From the NCBI GenBank assembly GCA_029202545.1, contig CP119311.1:2418001-2482000 (forward strand): a stretch of 64,000 bases of DNA. Direction: 5' to 3'. The notes under the pieces were generated by a model. The model was not told the origin of the DNA, did not search any database, and saw only the letters and a program-made list of their open reading frames with translations. This stretch comes from Candidatus Pseudobacter hemicellulosilyticus (GTDB taxonomy: Bacteria; Bacteroidota; Bacteroidia; Chitinophagales; Chitinophagaceae). The position numbers and the translations under genes were made by a program. How positions within the stretch are numbered: the first letter of the stretch is position 1; every line of letters begins with the position of its first letter. Shown piece by piece: positions 49,884-60,200 of this stretch.

Positions 49884-50152
49884 CACAATCGTTTAGGAAC
49901 TCAATATAAGGGATTACATCAAGTTGTAACGCTGATGAAGGCAGGAATGATCTGCAATGGTCTGTTTGTGAGTTGTGAGCACCTTTTGCTGCTGCTCATT
50001 CCCCGGATTGGGGAACCTGTTTGCTGGTTTTTATTGTTCCAATCCTGCCTGCGGTTTTGGCCGCGGATGGGATCAAATGAAGACAGCTCCATTGAAAGTT
50101 GTAATATTGTCCGGCAAACAGCTACTGATAGTAGCAGTAAAATAAACCCTCC

Positions 50153-50353
50153 ATGAAAATTAAGATCTCCTTACTGGTCCTTGTTGCAGGTTATATTGTT
50201 TATTTCTTTGGCGCCTGGCTGAAGATCAGCCACCAATCCCACGCAGAAACTTTATTTATAATTGGAACAGTCCTGAAAGCCGGCGGGCTCCTGCTGTTGG
50301 TTGTTTCCCTTCTGACACATCCCCGGATAAAGGCTTTTTTACGGGAAAAATGA
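50153..50353 (+). CDS. Small two-helix membrane protein
   Basis: The protein has 66 residues with two hydrophobic helices (ISLLVLVAGYIVYFFGAWLKI and TLFIIGTVLKAGGLLLLVVSLL) and a basic C-terminus (HPRIKAFLREK). The layout resembles the short membrane part of GldL-type proteins of this phylum, but without the cytoplasmic domain. Function is unknown. It is a single gene convergent with the lipoprotein gene, whose stop is 2 bp away. Confidence 0.6.
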   Translation: MKIKISLLVLVAGYIVYFFGAWLKISHQSHAETLFIIGTVLKAGGLLLLVVSLLTHPRIKAFLREK

Positions 50354-50355
50354 TG

Positions 50356-50958
50356 CTATTGTTTAATAGCGGGAGTAGAGCCTGTCATTTGCAGCTGGAT
50401 CTTTAGCAATACAAATTTACAATTGTTAATGACTTCCATCTGTAGAGAGTGCAGAATAGTGATAGCCGACATGGTTGGGGTCATCTCAAAAAGGTCTTTT
50501 GCCCACCCTGGATTAGTTTTGACCTCATTGGTTATTAGGTTGCCTTCAGAACGGAGCTGGCTGCTGTCAGTGATGTATTCACTGATATGCTTGTCATGCT
50601 GCAGCAATAGGGATGATAAACGTTTTTCCGCGTTTGTTCCTATCAGCATTTTACCGGCGATATTTGATTTTGTGCCACTGCTGTCTTTTGTTTTAATTTC
50701 CTGCATCAGGCTGTCCAGGTAGTTGCTGGTGGTGACTGTGGTGGAATAAATACTGTCAGCCTTCATTGCCAGTGAAGTATCCCGTTGCCTGTTTTTTCTG
50801 ATGGAAGCATAATGCTGTTCATATGCTGCGACTATAATTTCATTTGAGGAATCCAATGACTGGTTAACCTTATTAAAAGCCTCTTTAATAGCGTCAGCAG
50901 GCGACTGGCAATAAGCAAAAAGCCAGCAGGCAGATAGGATAGGAATAAATTTTTTCAT
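50356..50958 (-). CDS. Lipoprotein of unknown function
   Basis: The protein has 200 residues from the ATG at 50958. The signal ends in a lipobox-like FAYC before QSPADA, so the cysteine is probably acylated. The rest is mostly helical: IKEAFNKVNQSLDSSNEIIVAAYEQHYASIRKN, then LLLQHDKHISEYITDSS and a C-terminal helix VINNCKFVLLKIQLQM. The pattern of long amphipathic helices recalls GldM N-terminal domains, but the similarity is not strong enough to assign it. It is encoded upstream of nothing on its strand until the terminal convergence. Confidence 0.6.
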   Translation of the reverse strand: MKKFIPILSACWLFAYCQSPADAIKEAFNKVNQSLDSSNEIIVAAYEQHYASIRKNRQRDTSLAMKADSIYSTTVTTSNYLDSLMQEIKTKDSSGTKSNIAGKMLIGTNAEKRLSSLLLQHDKHISEYITDSSQLRSEGNLITNEVKTNPGWAKDLFEMTPTMSAITILHSLQMEVINNCKFVLLKIQLQMTGSTPAIKQ

Positions 50959-50984
50959 CAGCAAAAGGTATAAGGTCTGGGTTA

Positions 50985-51326
50985 TTATTGCACAAAATCC
51001 TCCCGGTATGGATTGAACACATCTATCAGCATGCCTGCTTCCAGGCAGACCACGCCATGCTCCAGTCCGGAGGGTACATGGAAAACATCGCCGGCGGACA
51101 GCACTTTCTTCTCCCCACGGATACTGGCTTCAAATTTCCCTGAAGCTACATAAGACAGCTGCACATGCGGATGACTGTGGAGGCTGCCGATGGCGCCGGT
51201 CTCAAAAGCCACTTTCACCAGCATGAGGTTGGCATCATAAGCCATGATCTGGCGTTTGACGCCTTCGCCGGTATGTTCCCAGGCTATGGATGTTTCCTCG
51301 ATGAAAAAGACGGGCGATGGGATCAT
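50985..51326 (-). CDS. Cupin-fold protein, KdgF-like
   Basis: The protein has 113 residues from the ATG at 51326; a TTG six codons upstream is less likely. The single cupin barrel has the metal motif G-S-L-H-S-H-P-H-x4-Y (GSLHSHPHVQLSYVASGKFE) and the second motif GDVFHVPSGLEHGV. VKRQIMAYDANLMLVKV is characteristic of KdgF-type cupins, which convert unsaturated uronates to linear ketodeoxyuronates after pectin or alginate lysis. Here there are no lyase genes adjacent, so the uronate role is possible but unproven. Confidence 0.82.
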   Translation of the reverse strand: MIPSPVFFIEETSIAWEHTGEGVKRQIMAYDANLMLVKVAFETGAIGSLHSHPHVQLSYVASGKFEASIRGEKKVLSAGDVFHVPSGLEHGVVCLEAGMLIDVFNPYREDFVQ

Positions 51327-51383
51327 ATCTATGGGTTTACTCAACTTAATAATGCTGGCAAAGGTACGTCCTTGGCCGGACTG

Positions 51384-51950
51384 CTATCCAGGAAAGATCA
51401 GCTGCAAATAGCGGACAGGCACATGATCAGTGAGCCAGACCCCATTGTCAGACTGAAAAAAAGTGAACCCCTCCTGCTGCATTTGTGCAGCAGCCACTTC
51501 AAAAATACAAGGCTTGCCATGCCGCTGGCCAACGTTCAAGGCTGTTTCCCGGTCGGCGCTCAGGTGTACATGATGTCGCTCCCTTTTATCAAGGCCGGTT
51601 TCCTGGATGCTGGCTATGGATTGCTGCCCGGTACCATGGTAAAGTACAGCTGGTGGGATTGCAGGGTTATACCCCAGCTCAATGCTGACGGAATGGCCCT
51701 GGCTGGCCCGGATGGAAGAGAAGTCCTCATTGAAGGCAAATCTTTTTTTAGCATTGGTTTCCACCAATACTTTTAATTGTTCCAGGGTGATAGGGAAATT
51801 GTGTTGCTGCAATTTCGTCATTAAAGCGGCTACATTGGTCCAGCCCTGCTCATCCAGGGTAATGCCGATGGCTTCCGGTTGATGGCGCAACACGAGGCTG
51901 AGGAATTTGCTGGTGGTCTTGAGTGCTTTTTCGTCCATACTATAATTCAT
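51384..51950 (-). CDS. kptA: RNA 2'-phosphotransferase (Tpt1/KptA)
   Basis: KptA moves a 2'-phosphate from RNA to NAD+, releasing ADP-ribose cyclic phosphate. It has 188 residues. The N-terminal winged-helix lobe has FLSLVLRHQPEAIGI (R22/H23). The catalytic lobe has IRASQGHS (R81, H86), VLYHGT (H105) and a basic segment RERHHVHLSAD. All residues expected for the Arg-His-Arg-Arg active site are visible, so it should be active. Bacteria lack the tRNA-splicing ligase that makes its eukaryotic substrate, so the natural target is unknown. It may be RNA repair or ADP-ribosylation of 5'-phosphorylated ends. Confidence 0.93.
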   Translation of the reverse strand: MNYSMDEKALKTTSKFLSLVLRHQPEAIGITLDEQGWTNVAALMTKLQQHNFPITLEQLKVLVETNAKKRFAFNEDFSSIRASQGHSVSIELGYNPAIPPAVLYHGTGQQSIASIQETGLDKRERHHVHLSADRETALNVGQRHGKPCIFEVAAAQMQQEGFTFFQSDNGVWLTDHVPVRYLQLIFPG

Positions 51951-51997
51951 TCATACTATAATCGGAGAAAGATACTATAAAATCAGCCAAACAGGGC

Positions 51998-54900
51998 TTA
52001 TGCTGCCCCTGTCCCCTCGCCGTCTGCCGGCTTGCTCTGGCCCTGCATGTACTGCGATGGCGATATACCGAAGCAGGCCACAAAACTCTTTGAAAAATAG
52101 TTCTGTGACGTATAACCTACCATATCCGCTACCTCATAGATCTTGTACTGCCCAGTCTGCAACAGCTCTGCGGCTTTTTTCAGGCGGGTGAGCCTGATCA
52201 GTTCGTTGGGCGTGAGATTGGATACGGCATTGATCTTGCGGAACAGGGTAGGGCGGCTCATGTGCAGCTGCTCGGCCAGCATGCCTACGTCCAGGTCGGC
52301 GTTGTCCAGGTTGTCCAGGATGGTCTGCTGTACTTTTTCCAGGAACAGCTCGTCTTCCCGCGAATGCGCCATGCTGTTGAGGGGCGCCTGCGGACTGCTG
52401 GCATAATGAGCTTTCAGTAGCTCCCGGTTATTAAGCAGGTTAGCGATCTGTGCCAGCAGGTGTTCAGTGGCAAAAGGTTTTTCAATATAGGCGTCGGCGC
52501 CTAATTCAAGTCCTTCCAGCCTGGCGTCCATAGTACTCCTGGCGGTGAGCAGGATCACCGGGATATGACTGGTGGCCAGGTCCTGCTTGATGGCTTTGCA
52601 GAAAGCAAAGCCGTCCATTTCCGGCATCATGATATCGCTGATGATGATGTTGATGCTGGTCTTACCCAGCAGTGTCAGCGCTTCGCGGCCATTGCCTGCA
52701 ACCTGTACGGAATAGAATGGCCGAAGCTCCCGCGCTACAAAGCGGGCGATATCCGTATTGTCTTCCACCAGCAGCAAGGCGGGTTTGCCGGCAGGGGGCT
52801 TCACCAATGGCGCGGGCTGGTTACCGGAATGTGGTGCTATCGGTGCTGGCAGGGTTTCTATCCCTTCTTCCAAAACACCTGGTAATAATAGCATGAACAC
52901 GTTCAGGCCATCTGCATCGGCATGCAAAACCAGCTGACCGCCGTGCAGCTCAGCCAGCATGCGGGAGAGCGAGAGGCCTACGCCGGTACCGGTGCTGCCG
53001 CTTTCATCCAGTCGGAAGAAAGGTTCAAAGATCTTCTCGCGCATCTCAGGAGAAATGGTGCTGCCGTCATTGCTGACGGCTATGCGGATATTCCGCTGAT
53101 CGGCTATAAGTTCTACCAGTACTGAGCTGGCAGCATATTTCATGGCATTGCCCAGCAGGTTGTTGAGGATCTTTTGCAGGGCGCCGGCATCCACGGAACC
53201 GATGACAGGCTCCTGCGGCATATCCAGGTGCAGGTGTAATTGTTTATCTGCTGCGGCCGGTTTGAAGAGCTGTACTGTTTCGCGGAGCAGGGCGCGGATG
53301 TCAGTGACACTGATCTGCAAGGTGAATCCTTTGGTCTCTGCCCGGCGGAAGTCCAGTAACTGGTTATTGAGGGTCAGCAGCTGGCTGGTACTCTTCTCCA
53401 TCAGCAGGAGGTTCTCCCGTACTTCCCCTGCCGGCAGCGTTTTGTTGTTGATGATCTTTTCCAGCGGGGCAACTATCAATGTTAGCGGTGTCCGGATCTC
53501 ATGTGCTACATGGGTGAAGAAATCGATCTTGGCTTTATACAGTTCTTTTTCTTTCTCATTTTCCAGGTGTTCAATGTCCAGTTTCTTTTCCATTTCCAGC
53601 ATGGCTATCTGCCGGCGGTTCTTTTCCTGTGCGCGTTGCTGGCTGCTGCGCCAGCCGTAATAGAGAACGCCGCTCAGTGCCAGCAGGTATAAGGCATAGG
53701 CCCAGCCGCTTTTCCAGAAAGGGGGCCGGATCAGGATGGCCAGCGACAACTCTTCTTTGTTCCATTGACCATTGCTGTTGGCGCTCCGGACGCGGAAGCG
53801 ATAACTGCCTGAAGGCAGCTCCGTGAAATACACTTTGCGGTTGGTCTTGAGGTAGGTCCAGTCTTTGTCGAGCCCTTCCAGCATGTACGCATATTCCGTC
53901 ATGTCGGGTGCATTGTAGCTGAGGGCGGCGAAGTCGATGCTGAAGGCCGACTGTGTATGATTCAGCGTAATAGCCTCACTATAGGTGATGGATCTTTTCA
54001 GGGGCGAGCCGGCTGAAATGTCCAGCTCTTTCCCGAAGACCTGGAAGCCGGTGAGGTAGAGCGGGGCAGCCATGGCGTTGCCGGAAAGTTCGGCCGGATC
54101 AAAACTGATCAGGCCGCTGGTACTGCCAAAATACAGCTGGCCTCTGGCATCGCGGAAAGCGGAATTGTAATTGAACTGATCGGTCAGCAGGCCGCTGGCC
54201 CTGGTATAGACCCTGATCTTATTGCTGAGCGGATCCAGTGCCGCCAGTCCTTTGGAACTGCTGATCCAGAGCAGGCCGGAGCGATCTTCCAGCATGCGGA
54301 AGGCAATATTGCTGAGCAGCCCGTTCCTGGTGGTGTACTTGATGAAGCGGCCGGTTGCCTTATCCAGCCGGCCAAAGCCGCCGCCCTCCGTAGCTACCCA
54401 GAGCTGCTTGCGACTGTCCTCAAAAAAGCCGTTGACCGCATACTGACCCGTTTGCCGGAACTGCTCTTCATACAGCAAAGAGCCTTTCTGTCCGGTGGAT
54501 GGATTATGATAATAGATACCACCGGATAAGGTGCCGGCCCAGATAGTGCCGCTGTCGTCTTCCAGGATTGCATTGATAAAATCACTATCACAATCAGCAA
54601 ACTCAGGCACCAGGCTGAAGGCATCCCGCTCAGGATGGTATTGGTGCAAACCGCGACCGGTACCTACCAGTGTACGTCCCTGCCTGGTGTGGTACAGGGT
54701 GATGATGAAATTGCTGGTCAGTCCATCGGCGGGCCGATCCTGGTTATAGTGGCGGATCACTTTACCCGTCCGCAGGTCCATTACATCCAGTCCCCGCTCA
54801 AACGTACCGATCCAGAGTTCATTACCGTTGACCAGCAGGCCGTGTATATTGGAATAGGAAATACTACCGGGCCGGCCGGTGGGCAGAAAGGAACGGAAGC

Positions 54901-56047
54901 TCCTGCTGATGGGATCGTATTGGTTTAGTCCCGCATCTTCTGTGCCGATCCAGATATGCCCCTGTGCGTCTTCAGCAATTTCCCGGACGGCATTGCCACT
55001 CAGGGAATTGGCGCCGGGGCGGGGATAGAATTTTTTGACAGCGGCAAACTGGCGCGAGTAATAATTGATGCCGCCAAAATAGGAGCCTGCCCAGATGCCG
55101 CCCTCATTGTCCTTACATAGTGTATAAATGGCGTTGTCCGATAAGGAATAGGGATCGTTGTATTGTTTCTGAAGATGCTGTACCTGGTTGCTGCGGATAT
55201 TGTAGATAAAGATGCCGGCCTCGGTGCCGATCCAGTATTCCTCATCGGACTGCCGCAGGAAATCCCTTGCATAGATCTTGGTGCCATCCGGGTTATAGAC
55301 CAGGATATCGCGAAAGCTGCCGGTGTTCATATCAAAGATCCTGACCCCGTGTTTGGCCGTGCCTACCAGGAAAGATTGATGTCCGGTGAAATAGATATTC
55401 TCGATCCATTTGGAAAGCGCGGGCTCCCGGGCAAAAGCATCATAGCTGGTGAAGCTGTCGGACTGTGCATGGTACTGCTTCAGCAGGCCATTGGTACAGC
55501 CGATCCAGGTGCCTGCCGGCGAGATGCTGATACTGGTGGCATAGAACTGATCGGTGGTATAATAAGACCGCAGCTGGCCGCTGACCGGGTTATAGCGGTA
55601 GAGGTGCAGGCTGGCAATGAACCAGAGATTACCTGCGCCATCCGATTTGATATCCCGGATATCTTTCCCTTCCGTGCCTTCCACCAGGCTGAATTTTTCG
55701 GTGTAGGAGTCAAAGCGGTAGAGGCCGCGGAGGGTGCCTACCCATATATTATTAATGGAGTCTGCATGGAGGGAATGAATATAATTGCTGCCGATCCCGT
55801 CCTGGTCTTCCGGGGCATAGCGAAAGACTTTAAATGAATATCCGTCGAACCGATTGAGCCCATCCCGGGTGCCGAACCACATAAAGCCCTTTTTGTCCTG
55901 GAGGCTGCAGAACACAATATTATTGGAGAGGCCCTGCTCCACCTTATAGTGTTTGAAATAAAAATCCTGGGCTGCCAGCAGGGTTGGCAGCAAGGACAGT
56001 AACAGAAAAATAAGGGGAATTGCAGCAATCCGGTTCTTGAACTTCAT
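51998..56047 (-). CDS. Hybrid two-component system regulator (HTCS)
   Basis: This single-chain sensor and transcription factor has 1349 residues from the ATG at 56047, with a signal peptide MKFKNRIAAIPLIFLLLSLLPTLLAA. The periplasmic part (about 30-770) consists of Reg_prop beta-propeller repeats (SLQDKKGFMWFGTRDGLNRFDGY, DNEGGIWAGSYFGGI) and a Y_Y_Y domain. One membrane helix is near 780. The kinase has H849 in THVAHEIRTPL and then HATPase motifs. The receiver has D1138 in IIISDIMMPEMDG. A C-terminal AraC helix-turn-helix follows. Such proteins bind an oligosaccharide and switch on a polysaccharide locus, here most probably the divergent PorP-SusC-SusD operon. Confidence 0.95.
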   Translation of the reverse strand: MKFKNRIAAIPLIFLLLSLLPTLLAAQDFYFKHYKVEQGLSNNIVFCSLQDKKGFMWFGTRDGLNRFDGYSFKVFRYAPEDQDGIGSNYIHSLHADSINNIWVGTLRGLYRFDSYTEKFSLVEGTEGKDIRDIKSDGAGNLWFIASLHLYRYNPVSGQLRSYYTTDQFYATSISISPAGTWIGCTNGLLKQYHAQSDSFTSYDAFAREPALSKWIENIYFTGHQSFLVGTAKHGVRIFDMNTGSFRDILVYNPDGTKIYARDFLRQSDEEYWIGTEAGIFIYNIRSNQVQHLQKQYNDPYSLSDNAIYTLCKDNEGGIWAGSYFGGINYYSRQFAAVKKFYPRPGANSLSGNAVREIAEDAQGHIWIGTEDAGLNQYDPISRSFRSFLPTGRPGSISYSNIHGLLVNGNELWIGTFERGLDVMDLRTGKVIRHYNQDRPADGLTSNFIITLYHTRQGRTLVGTGRGLHQYHPERDAFSLVPEFADCDSDFINAILEDDSGTIWAGTLSGGIYYHNPSTGQKGSLLYEEQFRQTGQYAVNGFFEDSRKQLWVATEGGGFGRLDKATGRFIKYTTRNGLLSNIAFRMLEDRSGLLWISSSKGLAALDPLSNKIRVYTRASGLLTDQFNYNSAFRDARGQLYFGSTSGLISFDPAELSGNAMAAPLYLTGFQVFGKELDISAGSPLKRSITYSEAITLNHTQSAFSIDFAALSYNAPDMTEYAYMLEGLDKDWTYLKTNRKVYFTELPSGSYRFRVRSANSNGQWNKEELSLAILIRPPFWKSGWAYALYLLALSGVLYYGWRSSQQRAQEKNRRQIAMLEMEKKLDIEHLENEKEKELYKAKIDFFTHVAHEIRTPLTLIVAPLEKIINNKTLPAGEVRENLLLMEKSTSQLLTLNNQLLDFRRAETKGFTLQISVTDIRALLRETVQLFKPAAADKQLHLHLDMPQEPVIGSVDAGALQKILNNLLGNAMKYAASSVLVELIADQRNIRIAVSNDGSTISPEMREKIFEPFFRLDESGSTGTGVGLSLSRMLAELHGGQLVLHADADGLNVFMLLLPGVLEEGIETLPAPIAPHSGNQPAPLVKPPAGKPALLLVEDNTDIARFVARELRPFYSVQVAGNGREALTLLGKTSINIIISDIMMPEMDGFAFCKAIKQDLATSHIPVILLTARSTMDARLEGLELGADAYIEKPFATEHLLAQIANLLNNRELLKAHYASSPQAPLNSMAHSREDELFLEKVQQTILDNLDNADLDVGMLAEQLHMSRPTLFRKINAVSNLTPNELIRLTRLKKAAELLQTGQYKIYEVADMVGYTSQNYFSKSFVACFGISPSQYMQGQSKPADGEGTGAA

Positions 56048-56245
56048 CGGCACCAATTTAGGAACAAAAGGAGGGGCTGGGATAACAAGGGCCGATATTA
56101 CTAAAAAATAAGACGTTTTTACACCACCTCCGGGGAATCGAGAGGATTTTATCCTTTTCTGAGACGATCCTACACCGGCATTCGGCCATTCCGTGCTTTT
56201 CTTTGCAACACCAGTTCCATCCGGAGCTGGAGCTAATGTTGCCAT

Positions 56246-57127
56246 ATGAAAGTATTGTCGCTCATCATCCCCCTTATTGCCCTGGCGGTCCTACGGACCT
56301 CCGCCCAGCAGTACACTCCGCCCACCCAGTACATGAATCTTCCCGTGTTCAGCAATCCGGCTGCCGCCACCCTTTCCGCTGAAGGCGCCGCTATGGCCTC
56401 GGGCCGATGGCAGTGGGCCGGAATAGAAGGCGCGCCCACCAGTTTCCGGGCTGGCGCACATCTGCCCATCGGGAAAGCTGACCTGCAGGGTGGCCTGCTG
56501 CTACGGCAGGACAAGATGGCCGTTGAAAAACAAACCGATGTCACTGCCTTTGTAGCGTTGCCCGTGCAGGTGGCCAGTGAAACTTATCTCAGCCTGTCCA
56601 TACAGGCCGGCTTCCAGGAGTTCCGAGGTGATTATTCCAGCCTGGATGCCATGGACCCGGCCTTCGCCTATAATGAAAAACGTAGTTCCGCCCTGATCGG
56701 CGCCGGCCTGATGCTGTACAAGCCAGGGAGGTTCATGGTAGGGTTGTCTATGCCGGCCATGCCTGTTTTTGATGGCAACAGCCTGCGAACGCCTGCTTAT
56801 TATCACCTGCTGGCTGCCGGGCTGCTGCCCCTGGAAGGCGACTTTCAGCTTAAGCCGGCCATGCAGCTCTCCTACAGCAAAACTGTTTTGTTCAAAGCTG
56901 ACTTCTCCGGCTCCCTGATCTATGCCGAACAATTTGGCGCCGGTATCAATGGCAACAACTATGGAGAGTTTGCCGGTCTGCTCAATTTTTACCAGGGCCG
57001 GATCGGGATTGGCTACAGCTACCAGTTTGCTACCGGCCATAAAGTGGCCCGGGCCTTTACTGCTAGCAGCACCCATGAGCTGAGTTTCCGGATAGCATTC
57101 GGAAAAGAGAAGCCTGGGTTCCTGTAA
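56246..57127 (+). CDS. PorP/SprF-family type IX secretion-associated membrane protein
   Basis: The protein has 293 residues with a signal peptide (MKVLSLIIPLIALAVLRTSA). QQYTPPTQYMNLPVFSNPAAA is the standard N-terminus of PorP/SprF proteins, which are outer-membrane beta barrels that help type IX secretion or anchor surface partners. The remainder is barrel-like alternating strands ending in FRIAFGKEKPGF. It sits between the HTCS gene and SusC. PorP genes are more often placed next to large SprB/CHU_C-type adhesins, so the location inside a polysaccharide locus is unusual. Whether it is co-transcribed with SusC (79 bp gap) is open. Confidence 0.87.
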   Translation: MKVLSLIIPLIALAVLRTSAQQYTPPTQYMNLPVFSNPAAATLSAEGAAMASGRWQWAGIEGAPTSFRAGAHLPIGKADLQGGLLLRQDKMAVEKQTDVTAFVALPVQVASETYLSLSIQAGFQEFRGDYSSLDAMDPAFAYNEKRSSALIGAGLMLYKPGRFMVGLSMPAMPVFDGNSLRTPAYYHLLAAGLLPLEGDFQLKPAMQLSYSKTVLFKADFSGSLIYAEQFGAGINGNNYGEFAGLLNFYQGRIGIGYSYQFATGHKVARAFTASSTHELSFRIAFGKEKPGFL

Positions 57128-57206
57128 ACTATTAATACTACAGTTATTGATTGTATTACAGTCCATTTAAACAACAACTTGCCAAACTATCATAACACAC
57201 TGCATC

Positions 57207-60200
57207 ATGAAAAAAAAACCCAATGATTGCGCGCCAAAAAGAAGTAGCCAGGCCCCGCTGGCGCTCCGGCTGGTTGCCCTGCTTTGCTTCCTGCTCTGCT
57301 CCCGGCTGCTGCCCGCCCAGACCAGTCCCCTGGTCCGCGGGACAGTATCCGATGAGGAAGGTAACAAGCTCCAGGGCGTCAGCGTATTTGTCAAAAGCAC
57401 GGGTCGCGGCGTAGCCACCAATGAAGAAGGGGTATTCAGTGTTCCGGTCAATAACCCGGAGCAGGATACCCTGGTCTTTACCTATACCGGTTACCTGACC
57501 AAAGAAGTACCGGTAAAAGGTAAGACCCTGCTCAACCAGGTACTTACCAAGTCCGGCACTTCCATGGATGAAGTGATTGTGGTGGGCTATGGTACCCAGA
57601 AGAAAGGCGATGTGACGGCTTCCATCAGTACTATTAAATCCGGTGATATCTCCCGGAGTACCGCCGTTAATACTGCTTCAGCATTGGTGGGTAAGGTATC
57701 AGGGATCAGTAACCGTACTTCACAGGGTACTCCTGGTTCTACCACTAATCTCCAGATCCGTAATCTCGGCACGCCGCTCTATGTAATAGATGGGGTGATC
57801 AAGGATGAAAGCCAGTTCAATAACCTGGATATGCATGATATTGAAAGCATCTCCGTGGTCAAGGACGGCGCCGCTGCCATATATGGGGTGAAAGCCGCCA
57901 ATGGCGTGATCCTGGTCAAGACCAAGCGGGGCGCTACCGGCAAGGCTACTATTAATTTCAACAGCTATACCGGTTGGCAGACCTGGACCCGCTTCCCGGA
58001 ACTGGCTTCGGCCTACGACTGGGTACGAGCCACCTATGAAGGACAGGTGAACTCCGGTGTATATACCGGCAACCCGGATGAAACCCGCGCCGAACTGGAA
58101 AAATGGCGCACGGGGTATTATGATCCGGCAACAGGAGAGGATTATCGCGGGTACGACTGGTCCCAGTACGCCCGCAAGAATGTACCGCAAAATTATGTCA
58201 GCATGAATGCCTCCGGTGGTAGCGATAAAGTGAACTACTATGTATCACTGAGTGGTATCTCCCAGGATGCCGTGTTCAAGGATTTTAAATATGAACGCCG
58301 CAATTTTCAGGGTAATATGGATGCCAAGATCACGAAGCGACTGACCTTCGGTATGTCGCTCAACGGCCGTATTGAAACCCGCGACAATCCCGGGCTGGTG
58401 GGCGATGACGACTACTATGGCGCCCGCTATGGTCTGTACCGCAACCCGCCAACTTACAGGCCCTATGCCAACGACAATGAGCTGTATCCCAATCGCCTCC
58501 CTGATCCTGCCACCAACCATGCCTTGATGAGCAAGGATATTTCCGGTTTCTATGATGAAAAATGGCGCGTACTGCAAGGCAACTGGGATGTCCGCTATGA
58601 AACGCCGATCCCCGGCCTGACCGCCAAAATGCTTTACTCTTATTATTATGCCAACAAACGCCGGGACAATTTTGAAAAATCCTGGCAGGCCTATACCTAT
58701 AACCCCGCTACTGATAACTATGATATCACCTACACCAAACCGGATTCCTGGTTGCAGAAGGACAATGAGAATGTGGAGGAGAACCTGTACCAGTTTTCGC
58801 TGAACTACGACAGGACCTTCAATAAGGTACACAAGGTCTCTGCCGTGGCGGTGTCTGAATTTTTTGAAAGAAAGTCCAACCGCCTGCGCATTGGCCAGAG
58901 CCCCGCAGTGAGCAATTTTATTCCGGTGATCTATTATACGGAGAAAACGATCCAGTACCTGGACGACTGGGCCGCAGAATACGCCACCATCGGCTTTTCC
59001 GGCCGCCTGCGCTATGACTATGCTAGCAGGTATTATATCGGGTTCTCCGGTCGCTATGACGGTTCCTGGAAATTCCCCACCAACAAACGCTGGGGTTTCT
59101 TCCCCTCAGTAGAGGCCGGCTGGCGTATCTCGGGTGAAGAGTTCTTCAAGAACAGCCCGCTCTATGATATCTTCAACGAGGTGAAACTCCGTGCCTCCTA
59201 TGGCGAAATGGGGGATGATAATATTGCCGGTTATGCCGACTATGCCTATGTAGGCGGATATACTTTCAACCAGGGCGCTGCTGTCATCAATCCCAACAGT
59301 GGGGCTGTGATCGGCTCACAGTCGCGCGGGATCCCCATCACCAATGTTACCTGGATCACTTCCAAAATGATGAATATCGGCCTGGACTTCGGCCTGCTCA
59401 ATAACAAGCTCACCGCTTCCGTGGATGGTTTCTACCGCAAGCGGGAAGGCATGCCCGGTGTGCGTACGGAAGCCCTGCTGCCGCTGGAAGCCGGTTTCAA
59501 TGCGCCGATGGAAACCCTGCCCAATACCGATATGCATATTGGTATTGATGGTATGATCACCTGGCGTGATAAGATCGGTGCGGTCAATTATACTGCCGGT
59601 GTCAACGCCACTTTTGCCCGCCACCGGATCGGCGACCGTTATGGTGAGATTTACTTCAACTCCTGGGACAAATACCGCTGGGCTACGCAGGATCGCTGGG
59701 CCAACGTATATGGCGGCGCCAATACCTGGGCCGCAGAAGTGATTGGCCGCTTCACTTCACAGGAGCAGATAGATAACTATCCCGTGATCCATGATGAGCA
59801 GGGCAACCGTACCGTGCTGCCCGGCGATTTCATCTACAAGGATATTAATGGCGACGGCCGTATTGACGGGTATGATGAACGCCCGCTCGGTTATGGCGAA
59901 GGCCTGCCTTATTTCACTTTCGGTATCAACCTGGGCGCTGAATGGAAAGGCTTTGATATTGCGGCCGACTTTGCCGGCGCCACCATGCAGACCATTGTAC
60001 TGGACCTGGAAGCCAAATGGCCTTTCCAGAACGGCGGTAACAGCCCGGCCTATATTCTCAATGACCGCTGGCACCGGGCTGATGTCCTGGATCCCAACAG
60101 TGAATGGATTGAAGGCAGATGGCCTGCCATCCGCACGGTGGATATCTGGGGCAGTGGCGGCAGCTACCGCCGCTGGAACTCTTTCTTCATGAACAATACC

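Noticed and set aside
49935..50156. Rightward 73-codon frame before the small membrane protein
   Set aside because: It overlaps the start of the better gene at 50153, has a cysteine- and serine-rich random look and no motif.
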